From Pelagophyceae sp. CCMP2097 (lineage: Eukaryota > Sar > Pelagophyceae), in contig MU657218.1 in assembly GCA_026770575.1 (NCBI GenBank), positions 1 to 49,300 on the forward strand: DNA of 49,300 bases, given 5' to 3'. How positions within the stretch are numbered: position 1 is the stretch's first letter; each line of letters starts with the position of its first letter. The notes under the pieces are model-generated. The model was not told the DNA's origin. It ran no database searches and was given only the letters and a program-made list of their open reading frames with translations. Position numbers and translations under genes: made by a program. Of the stretch, positions 31,428 through 41,972 are shown in pieces.

Positions 31428-33802
31428 TCATACGGCTGCGACGCGCGCAAAGAGGATTCGGTGGAGGTCCGGCACGAGCGCCAGCTTGGGGTCCAAGAGC
31501 TCGTCGATGTCGTCCTAGAACGCAAGAGCATCCGAGGCCGCAGAGCCCCCACAGAGTCCGCCCCCCACAAAGAGTCCTTTGAGTCCGCCCCCCACAAAAG
31601 AGAACGCACGTCGACGAAGATGGGCGTCGTGCCGGGAGGCCTCTTGGAAACGACGTCGAGAATGATATCGGCCTTTGCACATTTTTCCACTTTCGCGGAC
31701 CTCACGGAAACGCCCCCGAGGCCGCGCGCCGCCAAAAAGGTTTCGATGGAAGCCACGTGCGAATTCCGAGTCACCACCACCACGTCTGAACGAGGGAGAG
31801 TCGTCAGCACTTCGAATAAAGCCTCGTCCAGCGTCGCTGGGCGCTTGTCCTTTGAAACACACAAAGGATCCGCGCCGGAGCGTGTCGAACATAAAGTTCG
31901 ATCGAAATCGCACAGCAAAAGAGGCCTTTCGAAAAGCCGCACCATCGCAAAAACGTCGTCGCCGTCGCCACGCACCAAGCGGCATTCTTCGCAGCTCCAG
32001 GCGTCGCAGACGAAGCAGCGCAAAGCGTGCGGGCAGAAGCCGTCGAGGACTAGTTCGCTGTCCACGGCTACGGCTTTGTTCCGCACATTTGCGGCGCGTT
32101 TCCGGCACGCTTCCGCAAAGGGGCACTGCCGCCGCTTCCGTGACGCTCTTTCGCAGCCCCAGCAGCAGCCTTGGCGCACCCACGCTTGCTGAAAGCCCTC
32201 AGTCGCACAAACTTTGCACGTGGCTTGCCCACCGAAAACCGTCAGTCTCGATTTTTGTTCCGCCTCTTTCAAGGGCGGCCACCCACCCCCAGCGTCAATC
32301 TGCAACGCCATCTTCGCCTCGTAAGTCGCGGCGACGTTTCTCGCAGCGACGAGGCCCTCTGACAAGCCGGAAAATTGTTTGTCTACGAAGAGGCCGCCCG
32401 TCGCGGGCCCGCTGCCGTCGGTCCGCTGGTCCGCCGCGACGAACATGGATCGTTTGCCGCCGAGCATGGCCCGGACGGCCGCTCGAGTGGCGTCGATGAC
32501 GGTTGCGGCGGCATTCAAAGTGAAAACGTGCTTGGAGCATAAAAGGGACCTTGCGCGCGCCATGTACAAAGTGCCGTCGCCGTCGACGTCCGCCGCGCTC
32601 CGTCCGCTTAAAGAAGCGTCCGCGGCGGCGTCGGTCCGAAGCTGCTCCTTCTCGAGCTCGGTCGCCAAAGCCCAGAGGCGGTCCGGCCTACGAGGACGCT
32701 CACACTCCATCGACCAAACGACGATATGGACGCGGGATCGGGCTCGTCCTCGAGCACGGCGGCATACTTTTGCAACTGGGCTTCCATCGCCTTTGCTTTC
32801 GCGGCCCCCCGCGCCCAAAGCGAGCTCATAAAGAAGCCACGGTCGTCCGCCGACCGCCACCGGCCCAGGTCTGAATGGTCAGAGGTCGCGTGCCGGCGCG
32901 TGAACGCTTTCAACACGTCGTCGTCGGATTCGCCGCCGGCATCGTCTTCCGTGGCCGCTTCGGATGCCGCGGCCACCTTGCGGTAGAAGACCTCTCGTCG
33001 GGCCTTCTTCTCCAATCTGGCGGAGAGGCGTTGCTCTTCGAGCTTTTGGAGCCTTGGCGGTCGTTTCATTGAAGGATGCCTTGGGAGCTTGCATATCCAT
33101 TTCGAAACTTCTCGCGCTTCTTGTAACGCCGCGATCAAACCTCGGCACGAATGCAGCGCCTGGCATAAAGTGGCATAATCCACCGAGTAGTCGACCCACG
33201 GGCCGTCTCGTTCCTGGCCAAAGGTCGCGCTCGGCCTGATTCGGTCCTGGCCCGGCTGGCGCTCGCTCGGCTGCGGGCGCTGGTGGATATCGATGTAGAA
33301 ATACCAACCCAGCCGCATGAGCGAATTCTCCACGCTCCGGGCCTCGTTAAATAAGCGTAAGCAGACTTTTTTAAAACTGACGACTTCCGTACGTAAAGCG
33401 TAGGCTTCCGCGACGCCCAAACCGCCTTCTTCTTCGGCACGCTCGCACATTTCACGCGCTTCTGCAGTGGCATCTGGGCCGAGGACCAATTCAATGTCTT
33501 TATAAATGAGCTTTGCCTTGCCTTGGGAGTAGAGGAGGCAGTTTGTTGGAGTAAACGTCAACGGGTCTGAGAAAGCGCCAACGTTTGTAAACTCCGCCGC
33601 GTAGCGCCGGGCCACGTCGGCCGCAAACGCGGCGGAGACCGATGGCGCCAGCGGCACGGTGCCGACGGCGCCCGGCGCCATGCAAGCCATGCACGTGCGC
33701 ACGGGGCTCGACACCGTCACGGTGGTCTCCACACCCTCAGCCTAGGCGCCTTCGCCCAATGGATGTCTCGCCGAAATTGGCGACCCCGACGCGACGAATC
33801 AT
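31428..33802 (-). CDS. Cys-cluster plus HAD-phosphatase-like protein, unknown function
   Basis: Exons: 33802-33785 (weak), 33741-32723, 32687-31610, 31514-31428; about 733 aa. The N-terminal third has no known domain (FTPTNCLLYSQGKAKLIYKD, MRLGWYFYIDIHQRPQPSER). A Cys/His-rich zinc-type region follows: CKVCATEG, WVRQGCCWGCE, CPFAEAC, GFCPHALRCFVCDAWSCEEC. Then a HAD-like domain: LLLCDFDRTLCSTRSG (DxD motif), VVVVTRNSHVASIETFLAARG, KADIIL, IFVDDDIDELLDPKLALVP. Together these suggest a zinc-stabilised phosphatase or pseudo-phosphatase. I recall similar Cys-rich/HAD proteins as uncharacterised in algae but cannot check. The intron after 32723 is only about 35 nt. Head-to-head with RPC8. Confidence 0.78.
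31540..31600. repeat. Direct repeats in HAD-like gene intron
   Basis: GAGTCCGCCCCCCACAAA occurs two to three times within the intron 31515-31609. Confidence 0.8.
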
Positions 33803-33975
33803 CGAGACGCGGGCCCGTTTAAGCCCGTCTCTCGGAGGGCTCCTCGCTCTCGGAGGCCTCCTTGGGCCGCCGCGGACCGCGGACCAGCGGCGAAGGACCG
33901 CCGCAGCTGGAGCCGAGGAGTGGCGCCTCGTCTTCTCGGAGCCGAGGAGTCTCGGGATCGACACCAAAGTTCACC

Positions 33976-35122
33976 ATGTTCGTCCTCTCCACGGTCACAG
34001 ACACGCTGCGCGTGCCGCCTTCGGCGTTCGACCGCGACCTCGCCGACGTGCTCCGGCAGGAGATCGACGCCAAGTACGCCGGTGCGTACCCCAATCGATG
34101 ATGTGTTTCCCAAACGACGCGCAGGCCGCGTGCTCATCGACGTCGGGTTCTGCCTCTGCGCCTGCCACATCATCGACACGGGCGACGGTGCGTTTCGACT
34201 GTTGGGTGGCAGGGTCTGAAGCGGAGCGCGCGTAGGTCTGGTGCGCCTCTCTGCAGAACGGACGGTATCCGCTCTCGCGGGTACACCCGCTCGACGCCTT
34301 CCTCGCAGGTGCACCCGCTCGACGCCGGCGCGACGTACCGCTGCACGTTTCAGCTTTTGGTTTTAAGGCCATTTGTGGGAGAGGCGCGTTGCTCATTTTT
34401 TTTATAAAAAAACTTGTGATGATCCGTGCTAGATCGTCGTGGGGACGATCATCTCGTCGCACATCGACGGGCTTTATGTCTCGCTCGACTTTTTCGACGA
34501 CGTTTTCATCCCGAGCAAATTCCTGCCCACGCCCTCGACGTGCGCATTTTCGTCACCCGACATCTCCCTCACGCTCCTCTAGGTTCGATTCCAAGGCGCG
34601 GATCTGGACTTGGAAATATGACGAGGGCGACGATGCAGTTTTCCACTTGGACGTGGGGTACGAGATCCGTTTCAGGGTCAAGAGCATGAACTATACCAAA
34701 GTTTCAGCAAACGGTTCGCGAGGCTTGCAGGCCACCACAAGCTCCGACCAGGACGAAGATGCGGGGAGGTACGTCGTGGTTTGCGAAGACGGCGCGTGTC
34801 TGCGGAAACGGGCCTCGCCTGCCTCGCCTGACGAAAGCACATACCTTGACAAAGACACGCCTTTGCTCTTCTCAGGCAGCGGTCCGTCTCCGTGGACCTC
34901 GACGCCTCGGACCCGCTGCCGTCGGCGATGCAGGTCCGGCGAGCCTCTTGGGGGTCGCGGAGGCGATGGGGTCCGCATCCCTTTACTAAGTCATAGAGTA
35001 TTTCCCAGGTCGTCGGCGCGATCAACGAGGACGGCCTCGGCCCCATCGCGTGGTGGCCCGACGACGACGCGGAGCCGGAAGAGGAGCCGGCGCCGGAGGA
35101 AGAAGAGGAAGCGGAGGCCTAG
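33976..35122 (+). CDS. RPC8: DNA-directed RNA polymerase III subunit RPC8
   Basis: Seven exons: 33976-34081, 34125-34189, 34309-34383, 34433-34539, 34583-34768, 34876-34933, 35009-35122; 236 aa (human is 204). Starts MFVLSTVTDTLRVPP, the family N-terminus, then VLIDVGFCLCACHIIDTGDG, YRCTFQLLVLRPFVGE, the S1-like fold VVGTIISSHIDGLYVSLDFF with DDVFIPSKFLP, WTWKYDEG, FHLDVGYEIRFRVKS and VVGAINEDGLGPIAWW, ending in an acidic tail. RPC8 pairs with RPC9 to form the Pol III stalk used in initiation at tRNA and 5S genes. Introns after 34189 and 34383 only keep frame with GC donors; at the first, a GTGCGT lies 2 nt upstream but gives the wrong phase. The acidic tail is longer than usual. Confidence 0.95.
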
Positions 35123-35383
35123 GGGTGGCCCACAATCGGCCAGTGCCCGATACCTTAAAAATAACGAGGCTGCAACACAAAAGAGGACCCTTGCAGGCCA
35201 CCCGAAGCGTGTCCAATTTCGCGGAATAAATCCGAATTAAGGGGGCCTCGGATCGGCCTTTGTGACCTGTTGTGAACACTCAGCCGACATGTTCCGACTA
35301 AAGTTTCGGCTCGCGAAGCGCTCCAACAGGGGCCGGGAGCGTAGAGCGCCGCGTGCTTTGGAACGGCCCTATACGAGGCAACG

Positions 35384-38300
35384 ATGCTCCCGGCTTTCCT
35401 CGCCTTTGAGGAGGGTCTTGCCATCGCCTTTACGGCGGAAAACATACATTTTGCTGCCTACCTCGCGACGGCGATTTTGGCGCTCCTCGCGGCTAGACTC
35501 CGCCTAGCGAACTTGCGCTTGGCCGAAGATGCCCGGCGCTGCCGGGCTGGGCAAAAAAACGCCGCCGAAACGCACGAGGCCTCTGAAACGCCCGAGGAGG
35601 CGGCCGAGGCACCCGATGAGGCCCACGCGAATGAGGACGCTTCTCCGGTGTTGACTCGCAACGACCCTGCCGGCGGGTCGTCGGTGGACATGCAAGCCGC
35701 GGACGCGACCACGATCCTCGGCGATCTTGCGGCAGTGGCCGCGTCGAAGAAAGAAGCTTCAGAGACAGTCGAGCATGCCAAAGTCGCCTCGCTCGCAAAA
35801 GTGTTCCTTGACAAGCAGGCCGCGTTGGAAAAGGTGACTTTCATACGATGAGACTTTCGAACTTTATGACGAGATAGATTGAGATTCTACGGACCAAACC
35901 GCATGACGACGTTCCCATACTAGGTCGAGTCCGAACGCCAGATCGACGGCTCCCTCACCGGCGTCGCCCAGGCCGAGCGCGAAAGACTCTACGTCGCGCG
36001 GTAAGCTTTACCCCTTTAGACCTCGCAGGAGCAACGACGGGTACGGGTTTGCCTGAAACCCGCGGGTCGGGTTTGCCGGGTTCGCGCGTTTTGGCCGACC
36101 CGTTGACCCGCGGGTCTGGCCGTGGCCCAAACCCGAACCCGACCCGAGAAGACGGGTTTGGTCGTTTGACAAACCCGCGACCGAGCGTGCGGCACAAATC
36201 GAAAACCCGGAAACACCGTCCCTGCTCCTGCCACCGCCACCGGGTGTTCGACAGTACGGGCCCTGCAAGGCCTCTTTAGCGACCACATGCCCGACCTCTG
36301 CACAGTCACTTACAAGGACTCTTGAGCGGGCTCTTTTCAGATGCCCTTAAATAGCCCTCCGGACGGGCCCCTGCGAGGCCTCTTTTGCGGCCAAGGCCTC
36401 TGCGCGGTCACTTGCGAGGCCTTTTTCAAGGCGCCGTTTCGAATGGCCGTCGAAGTGGTTCGTCTCGAGGGGCCGTCTCGAGGATTCGTCTCCAGGGGGT
36501 CCTCTCGAGGAGCCGGAGATAGGAGCAGCGACGGGTTTGGGTTTGCTGGCCGATCCGTCGACCCGCGGGTTTGACCGTGGCCCGAGCCCGAACCCGACCC
36601 AAGAAGACGGACTTGGTCGTTCGACAAACCCGCGACCCGAGGGTTCGGCACAAATTGAAAACCCAACCCGACCCGAATACACCTTTCCTGCTCCTGCGAC
36701 CTCGACGAACTACCGAGCGGAGCGGGCCTCGCTGGACGCACACCGCCTTGAAAACGTAGGCGCGCCCACATCGCAACTCTCGAAGAAGCCTGGGCTTCGC
36801 AGATCGCCACTCTAGAAGCGGCGCAGCAGGCCAAGACTGCGGCTTTGAAGACTGCAAGGGCGGCGGAAAACGCAGTTTTAGAGGCTGCTCGGCAGGCGAC
36901 GAAGCGGACGGACTCCGTGACATCGGTGTTAGAAAAATTAGCCTTAGACAGAAAGAAAGCCGAAGCGTACACGAACCACGAGATCAAGAACCGCCTGCTG
37001 GCCATCGCGGAGCTGTGCGTCACTGGGAACGGTCCCGTGGACATCGTGCGCATCAAAACCATCGTTACTGAAGCTATAGAGACGATTGTGAAAAGAGGTC
37101 TGCTGACGCAGTTAGCTTCGGGCTCGTATGTCGCGCGGCCGGACTGCGTCGATTTGGTGGCTTTGCTGAAGGCTCGAGTGCATCGTGTGCGCAGACCGGT
37201 GGTAATTGCACCCACTGCTGGGGATGCAGCATGCTACGTCGACAAGCTCCGACTCGACCCCATGCTCCTCTGTGGAAGACCGGCGTCCTTTCCGAAATAA
37301 AGGTCCTCCTATACGGACCTTTGCGAAAGGCAGAGGGGGGCCCTTTTCTCTCCACGGCCCCTTTGCGGCCCCTATCCCGCGCCGGACCTTGCCGAGGGAG
37401 CTGCGTGGGACGTTGCATGATGTGGGCTCGTGCCGTCTGGGATTCCTCAGGGACCGTGTCTCACAAGGACCCAGTTGTCTCACAGGGACCTCGTCACCCG
37501 GGATGTTGCCAGGGACCGGACCAGGGTCGACAAAGGGTCCGCGGATCCGGGACCCAGTCCCGGCCGTGGGTCCGCGACGTCGGCTAGACCCGAGGGTGCT
37601 GTACCCGAACCTGGCCCAATCTCGGCCGGACCCGGACCTGTACCCTACCCCGGGTCTTGCACGGGCCCGGGTCGGACCCGGACCCTTTGTCGACCCTGCG
37701 AGTCACAGGGACCTCGCCACCCGGGATGTTGTCAGGGACCGGACGTCGTCACGGGGGCCTTGTCACAAGGGCACGTCGTCACGGGGACCCTGCCACGGGA
37801 CGTTGTTGTCGCGGGCGGGGTCCTTTGTCGTGGGGTCCTTTGTCGCGGGATTATCGTCACGGACCCTGCCACGGGCCTTTGGCACGGGGCCTTTACCACG
37901 GGGGCCTTGTCGCGGGGGCTTTTTCACAAAAAAAACGTGTCTTTCGATGTCGAGGTATCTTGGGCACCGTGATAGGCATCATCTTCGACAACCTCCTCAG
38001 CAACGCCATCAAGTACGGCGACGAGTCCGTCTCGCCGGTCTTCCACGTCCGGGTCGAGTCGCTCGGGCCCGCGGCCGCTCCGGGCGACGTCCAGGTATCT
38101 TCTCAGACTTCATTCTGTCGTGCTATCCAATGTATAGACACACTAGGCGTGCAGCTTGCGCGTCGAGCTGCACAACGCCGCCGGGTTTCGCCCGGAGTTG
38201 AATGCAACCCCACCATTGGAGAGTTCCGTAATGCCCATGGGATGTCATCAGGCCGCAGCACGCCATCTTGATGGACATGGGCGAGGCGGAGCTGAACCGC

Positions 38301-39572
38301 GTCGCGGCGAAAGAGGGCGGCCGCGTCTTGCCTGACGCAGTCGAACCCGATTGGGCCTCCACCGGCGAAGGTGCGTTTCGGCGGAGCGGGGAAGGCCGCT
38401 TACAATTGTAGCTGCTCGGAGATGCTTTGAGAGAGATGGGCAGCTGCTATAAGAGGCGGGCTGGGCTGCTCGTCGGGGCGGCCGCATCAGTTTGTCTTGG
38501 GCTTCTTCTAGGAATTCCTATTAGGAATTCCTATAAACACCCTCATGCCTCTCATGCACTCCACTTGCTGTCGGAGAGTCCTTTCTCATTGAATCATGTT
38601 CCTCTGAGGATTCGAAGATATCCCCAAATTTCCACGTTCGTAGGCTTCCCCATGTCGCTCGACTGCGCAAGAGTCTTCGGCGGCTCGCTCTGGCTGACGC
38701 TCTCCGAGTCTGCTGTCGTGGCGGCGCTGATTCTACCGAGGGCGCTCTTCTGCGTCGAGCCCTCGGAGGCGCAGATGGAGCACATCTCGAGGTGCGATCG
38801 AAGGAATTTCCGAATGCAAGAATGCTTTTTGCATCGTGACATGAAATAATCTTGCAAGTCCAATTTCAGAGACATTTGCACGAACCGTGTTTGAAATCGT
38901 CGGATGACAAAGTTCTTCGTTCATCTATCCATTCGTTTCCTTCAAACAAACGTTAAAAAATACAACTGAAGTTGCTGCGGCAGGCAAATCTACAAAGAAA
39001 CGTGGACAATCCTTCCGCAAGCTCCGAACCATCCGTCGCGATGTGTACCCTTCGCAGGCTCTCCTACGCCGTCGTCGACGACTCGGTGACGTCGCGCAAG
39101 TCGCTGGGCAGGCTGGTTAGCGCGGCATTCCCGGAGACGAGGGCGGCGCCGGTGATCGCGGGTGAGTCGCGCTGGAGAGCGTGGAACATTCCCCTCACAC
39201 GATTGCGTCGAACAGTTCCCTCACGCGATATCAGGCGAGTCCCGCGAATCGGTGGAGCAGTTCCCGCACGCCGTCTTGGCCGCCGACGCCGACGTCGTCT
39301 TCGTGGACCAGAACTTTGGGAGCTGCTGCCAACACCTGCAAGGCACGGACCTCATCGCCTCCATTCGCGCTTTAGACGCGGACATTGGCCGCGGCCGCCC
39401 GAGACTGGTCTTCGTCGTCTCGGCGAACGATTCCACGGAGGACCGGGTCCTGTACAAGCTTTCTGGGGCCGACGACTGTTTGGCTAAAGACAGGGTCTCG
39501 GCGACGGCCATCCGCGAGCTGCTCCGCAGGCACGCCGCCACGGGGCTTGACCGCGTGACGGACCGGCTCTAG
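35384..39572 (+). CDS. Membrane-anchored hybrid histidine kinase with receiver domain
   Basis: Nine exons: 35384-35833, 35924-36000, 36760-37271, 37976-38094, 38147-38196, 38252-38370, 38644-38791, 39058-39161, 39235-39572; 638 aa. One hydrophobic helix at about residues 23-45 (FAAYLATAILALLAARL), an acidic linker, a long coiled coil, and the H-box NHEIKNRLLAI (His near residue 248). ATPase features: FDNLLSNAIKYGDES (N box), LRVELHNAAGFRPE and SLDCARVFGGSLWLTLSE. The receiver has YAVVDDSVTSRKSLGRL, phospho-acceptor Asp near 551 in VVFVDQNF, VVSANDS and Lys in DDCLAKD. It should autophosphorylate His and pass phosphate to Asp. The sensor input is not obvious. The G1 box is weak (HNAAGF, no clear DxGxG), so the kinase could be degenerate. 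Confidence 0.87.
36001..36759. repeat. Nested direct duplications in histidine kinase intron 2
   Basis: Two repeat families. A (about 150 bp, about 80% identical by eye) at about 36090-36238 and 36546-36706, each with ACCCGCGGGT palindromes and the words GACAAACCCGCGACC and GGCACAAAT. B (about 60 bp) at about 36253-36318 and 36362-36420, with CTGCRAGGCCTCTTT. All are direct, in the order A-B-B-A. Confidence 0.75.
37430..37940. repeat. Degenerate minisatellite in histidine kinase intron 3
   Basis: The intron 37272-37975 is full of diverged GTCACGGGGACC-type units, plus a longer duplication with CACCCGGGATGTTG and CAGGGACCGGAC near 37496-37525 and 37718-37745. The unit resembles that of the XDH intron when both are read in the sense strand. 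Confidence 0.8.
38509..38533. repeat. Tandem 12-bp palindromes
   Basis: TAGGAATTCCTA at 38509-38520 and again at 38522-38533, in histidine kinase intron 6 (38371-38643). Confidence 0.9.
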
Positions 39573-39854
39573 CACATCTTGTGCTATAGACAACCTCTTG
39601 TGCTATAGTCATCTGCGCCCGAGAACCTCTGTGCCGCTCTCCGCGCAAATACGCCGCGACACCGCACCGACGAGCCCGATGCGCTCCAAAACACCCCACC
39701 CCCCCCCATGCTGCAAATCCTCCCCGCGCTGCACATATCATCACCTGTACCCCCACCCGCCCCCTGGCTAAATATAAACACCCCCATGCCTCTGCCTTTG
39801 CGGGAATCCCGAGGCACCTGGCTCTCCGGGGGATCTCGAGTCGCCGCGCAATGT

Positions 39855-41610
39855 CTACTTGATTACGACAACGACGCCCTGGTCCTGCCAATTCTGCATC
39901 AGGACTTCCAGTGCGTGTTTTGGGCCGGCGCTGTAGCGGGCGTTGACCCAGATCAGCGAGCGGCCCTCGTCCGCCTTGCCCAAGAGCCGGCCGCGGCGGC
40001 CGACGAGGCCTACGAAACGGCGCTCTAGAGCACGCGGGCGACCGACGCCTGCAGGCCTTGCCGTGCTTCCAGGAGGCATTCTTCAAAGGGCAAAGGGTCA
40101 TTCTTCAAAGGGCAAAGGGTCCCTGCTCTCGAAAGTCTCCAAAACGCATCCCTTCCGACGCACCTGCGAGCGCTCCCGCGGAGGCCGGGGTGCCGAGGCA
40201 GTCCAAAGCCTTGAGTTTCGGGCACGCTTCTTGGATTGCGGCGATGCATGCGTCGTCGAATGTGGGCGTCCACTGGCACCGCACCTCTACGAGATTCGGC
40301 CACGCCGCCAGCGCCCCCGCAAGAGCATCGGAGCGGAACGCGCCGAAGCCGACGGCGAGGCGGCGGAGGTCGCCGGCGGCGGAGATGACCAGAGAAGCGA
40401 GGAAGGAGTCGTCGCACCTGCGCACGAAACGAATCAGCCACAAAACGAATCGAGGGGGGGGCACGCAGTGCGAGGGGACAATGCAGAGGGCGGCCCCGGA
40501 CGGTGCGCGGCCCTTGGACACACCTCTCCTCAAGACCCAACTCTCCTCGTGACCCAACTCTCGACCTCATGATCTAACCCTCTAGACGCTTTCACTCACT
40601 TCAACCCCGAAACGCCCATCCCGAGGAGCGGCGGGTTGCGCGCCGGTTGTGCCTTTTTGCGCTTCTTCGCCGAAGCGTCGTGGGCGGAGGCGTGCATTGC
40701 AAAAATGGAGGCTGCTGCTATCGACATATTGAAATTTCCACCAATGTCAACGTCTTCCAGGACCGGCGCCCTCGAGCACGCCTCCAAACACGAATCCGTC
40801 AACTTGCGGCAGTCGCGCACGCAGAGTCGTTTCAAAGTGGCTCCGCATGCTTCCAGGAGCTGTCGCAAAGCTTCGTCGTCTAGTAAAAGACACCCGCAGA
40901 CATCCAGCGCCACCAGCGTCTGCCCGACAGCTGCGCTTTGAGCTTTGGCGAGCGAGCCGAAGACGCCGATGCCGGCGAGACAGTTCGTGATGGATAAACA
41001 GTCGACTCTAAAGCCATTGAAGAACGTCTCCGGGAGCACGTCGTCCCGGAGCCGTCCGGAAACGGCAAGCTGCTTCAGCAGCTGCGGCCGCACCTGCGGG
41101 AGCGCGTCGGAAGCGGGCCTCTCGACAACCACGGCCCTCCGCAGCCCGTATACGGTCCCTGTATACCGTCCCCGTGTACCGTCCTCGTGTACGGTCCCCG
41201 TATAAAGTCCCCGTATAAGGTCCCCGTATACGGTGCCTGCATACGGTGCCCGTACACAGTCCCCGTGAACGATCCCTGTATACCGTCCCCGTACACGCTC
41301 CTGCGTTACGGCCCAAACCCCCTTGCGGGGTGTGTAGCACGGTGACGCACGTCAGACGTCTGTTCGGCCGCTTTCCGCTGAACCTCCGACCACGGGTCCA
41401 GCCACTGTTTCGGCACGGCGTCGACGGCGGGCGCGCACCTGCAAAGGCGCGTCGCCGCGGCGCGCGAGGCGAGTGGACGCACTGTATGAAGCCTTCGCCA
41501 CCGAGACCCCAAAACCCATCCTTCCGCGGCGTGCCACCGCCGAGCGCCCGCGCGGGCGCCGCCGCGCAGGCCTGCAGCGCCAGCGCGGCGAGCGATTGGA
41601 TGGCCGCCAT
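39855..41610 (-). CDS. Leucine-rich-repeat protein (F-box/AMN1-like LRR)
   Basis: Five exons: 41610-41483, 41438-41351, 41093-40600, 40417-40164, 40024-39855; 377 aa. Cys-containing LRR units: VDCLSITNCLAGIGVF, LVALDVCGCLLLDDEALRQL, LKRLCVRDCRKLTDSCLEAC, LEDVDIGGNFNMSIAA, KCDDSFLASLVIS and CPKLKALDCLGTP. These are typical of F-box LRR or AMN1-type proteins, though the N-terminus (MAAIQSLAALALQACAAAP) is at best a weak F-box. The C-terminus (GKADEGRSLIWVNARYS, VLMQNWQDQGVVVVIK) is not LRR and I do not recognise it. A protein-interaction role is inferred. The first intron pair flanks a minisatellite. Tail-to-tail with the kinase, 282 bp apart. Confidence 0.82.
41094..41350. repeat. 13-nt minisatellite in LRR gene intron 2
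   Basis: About a dozen units like GTATACGGTCCCC on the plus strand (sense ACGGGGACCGTATA) fill 41145-41310 of this 257-nt intron. Confidence 0.9.
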
Positions 41611-41972
41611 TGCCCCGCAGCGTCTAGGTCCGTGCGGTGGCCAAAAGCTCCTCGCACTTTGGCCTCTCCGTCCATGCGGTCAGGTCCGTTTGCATAACGG
41701 GTCATAAGCTGGATTTTCTCCTTCAAACCTCAACATCTTCCGCGACTTCCAATCCAAGGTGAGGCGCCGCGTCGACGCGCCGCCGCCGCAGAACCAGGCG
41801 CCTTAGCGGGGCGTCGCCGAGACGCAGGGGCAACGCGGGGACGCGCCCGCCGGTGAAGCGGGGCGCGGCCGGGGGCGTTGAGAGGCGTCTCGAGCGGCGT
41901 GATGTGGTCCAGCCGCGGCGCCGAGCTGGCACTTCCTTTTGCCCTGCGCACCCCCGGACCTTCGCCGCACAG
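41611..41972. promoter_or_regulatory. Shared upstream region of LRR and light-harvesting genes
   Basis: Divergent 362-bp spacer. Promoter activity is inferred from position only. An ATG followed by a CTAG acceptor (41630-41675 on the minus strand) may mark a 5' untranslated exon of the LRR gene. Confidence 0.4.

Noticed and set aside
38509..38533. Transposon terminal repeat
   Set aside because: Two adjacent palindromes without internal sequence or target duplication; too small to support an element.
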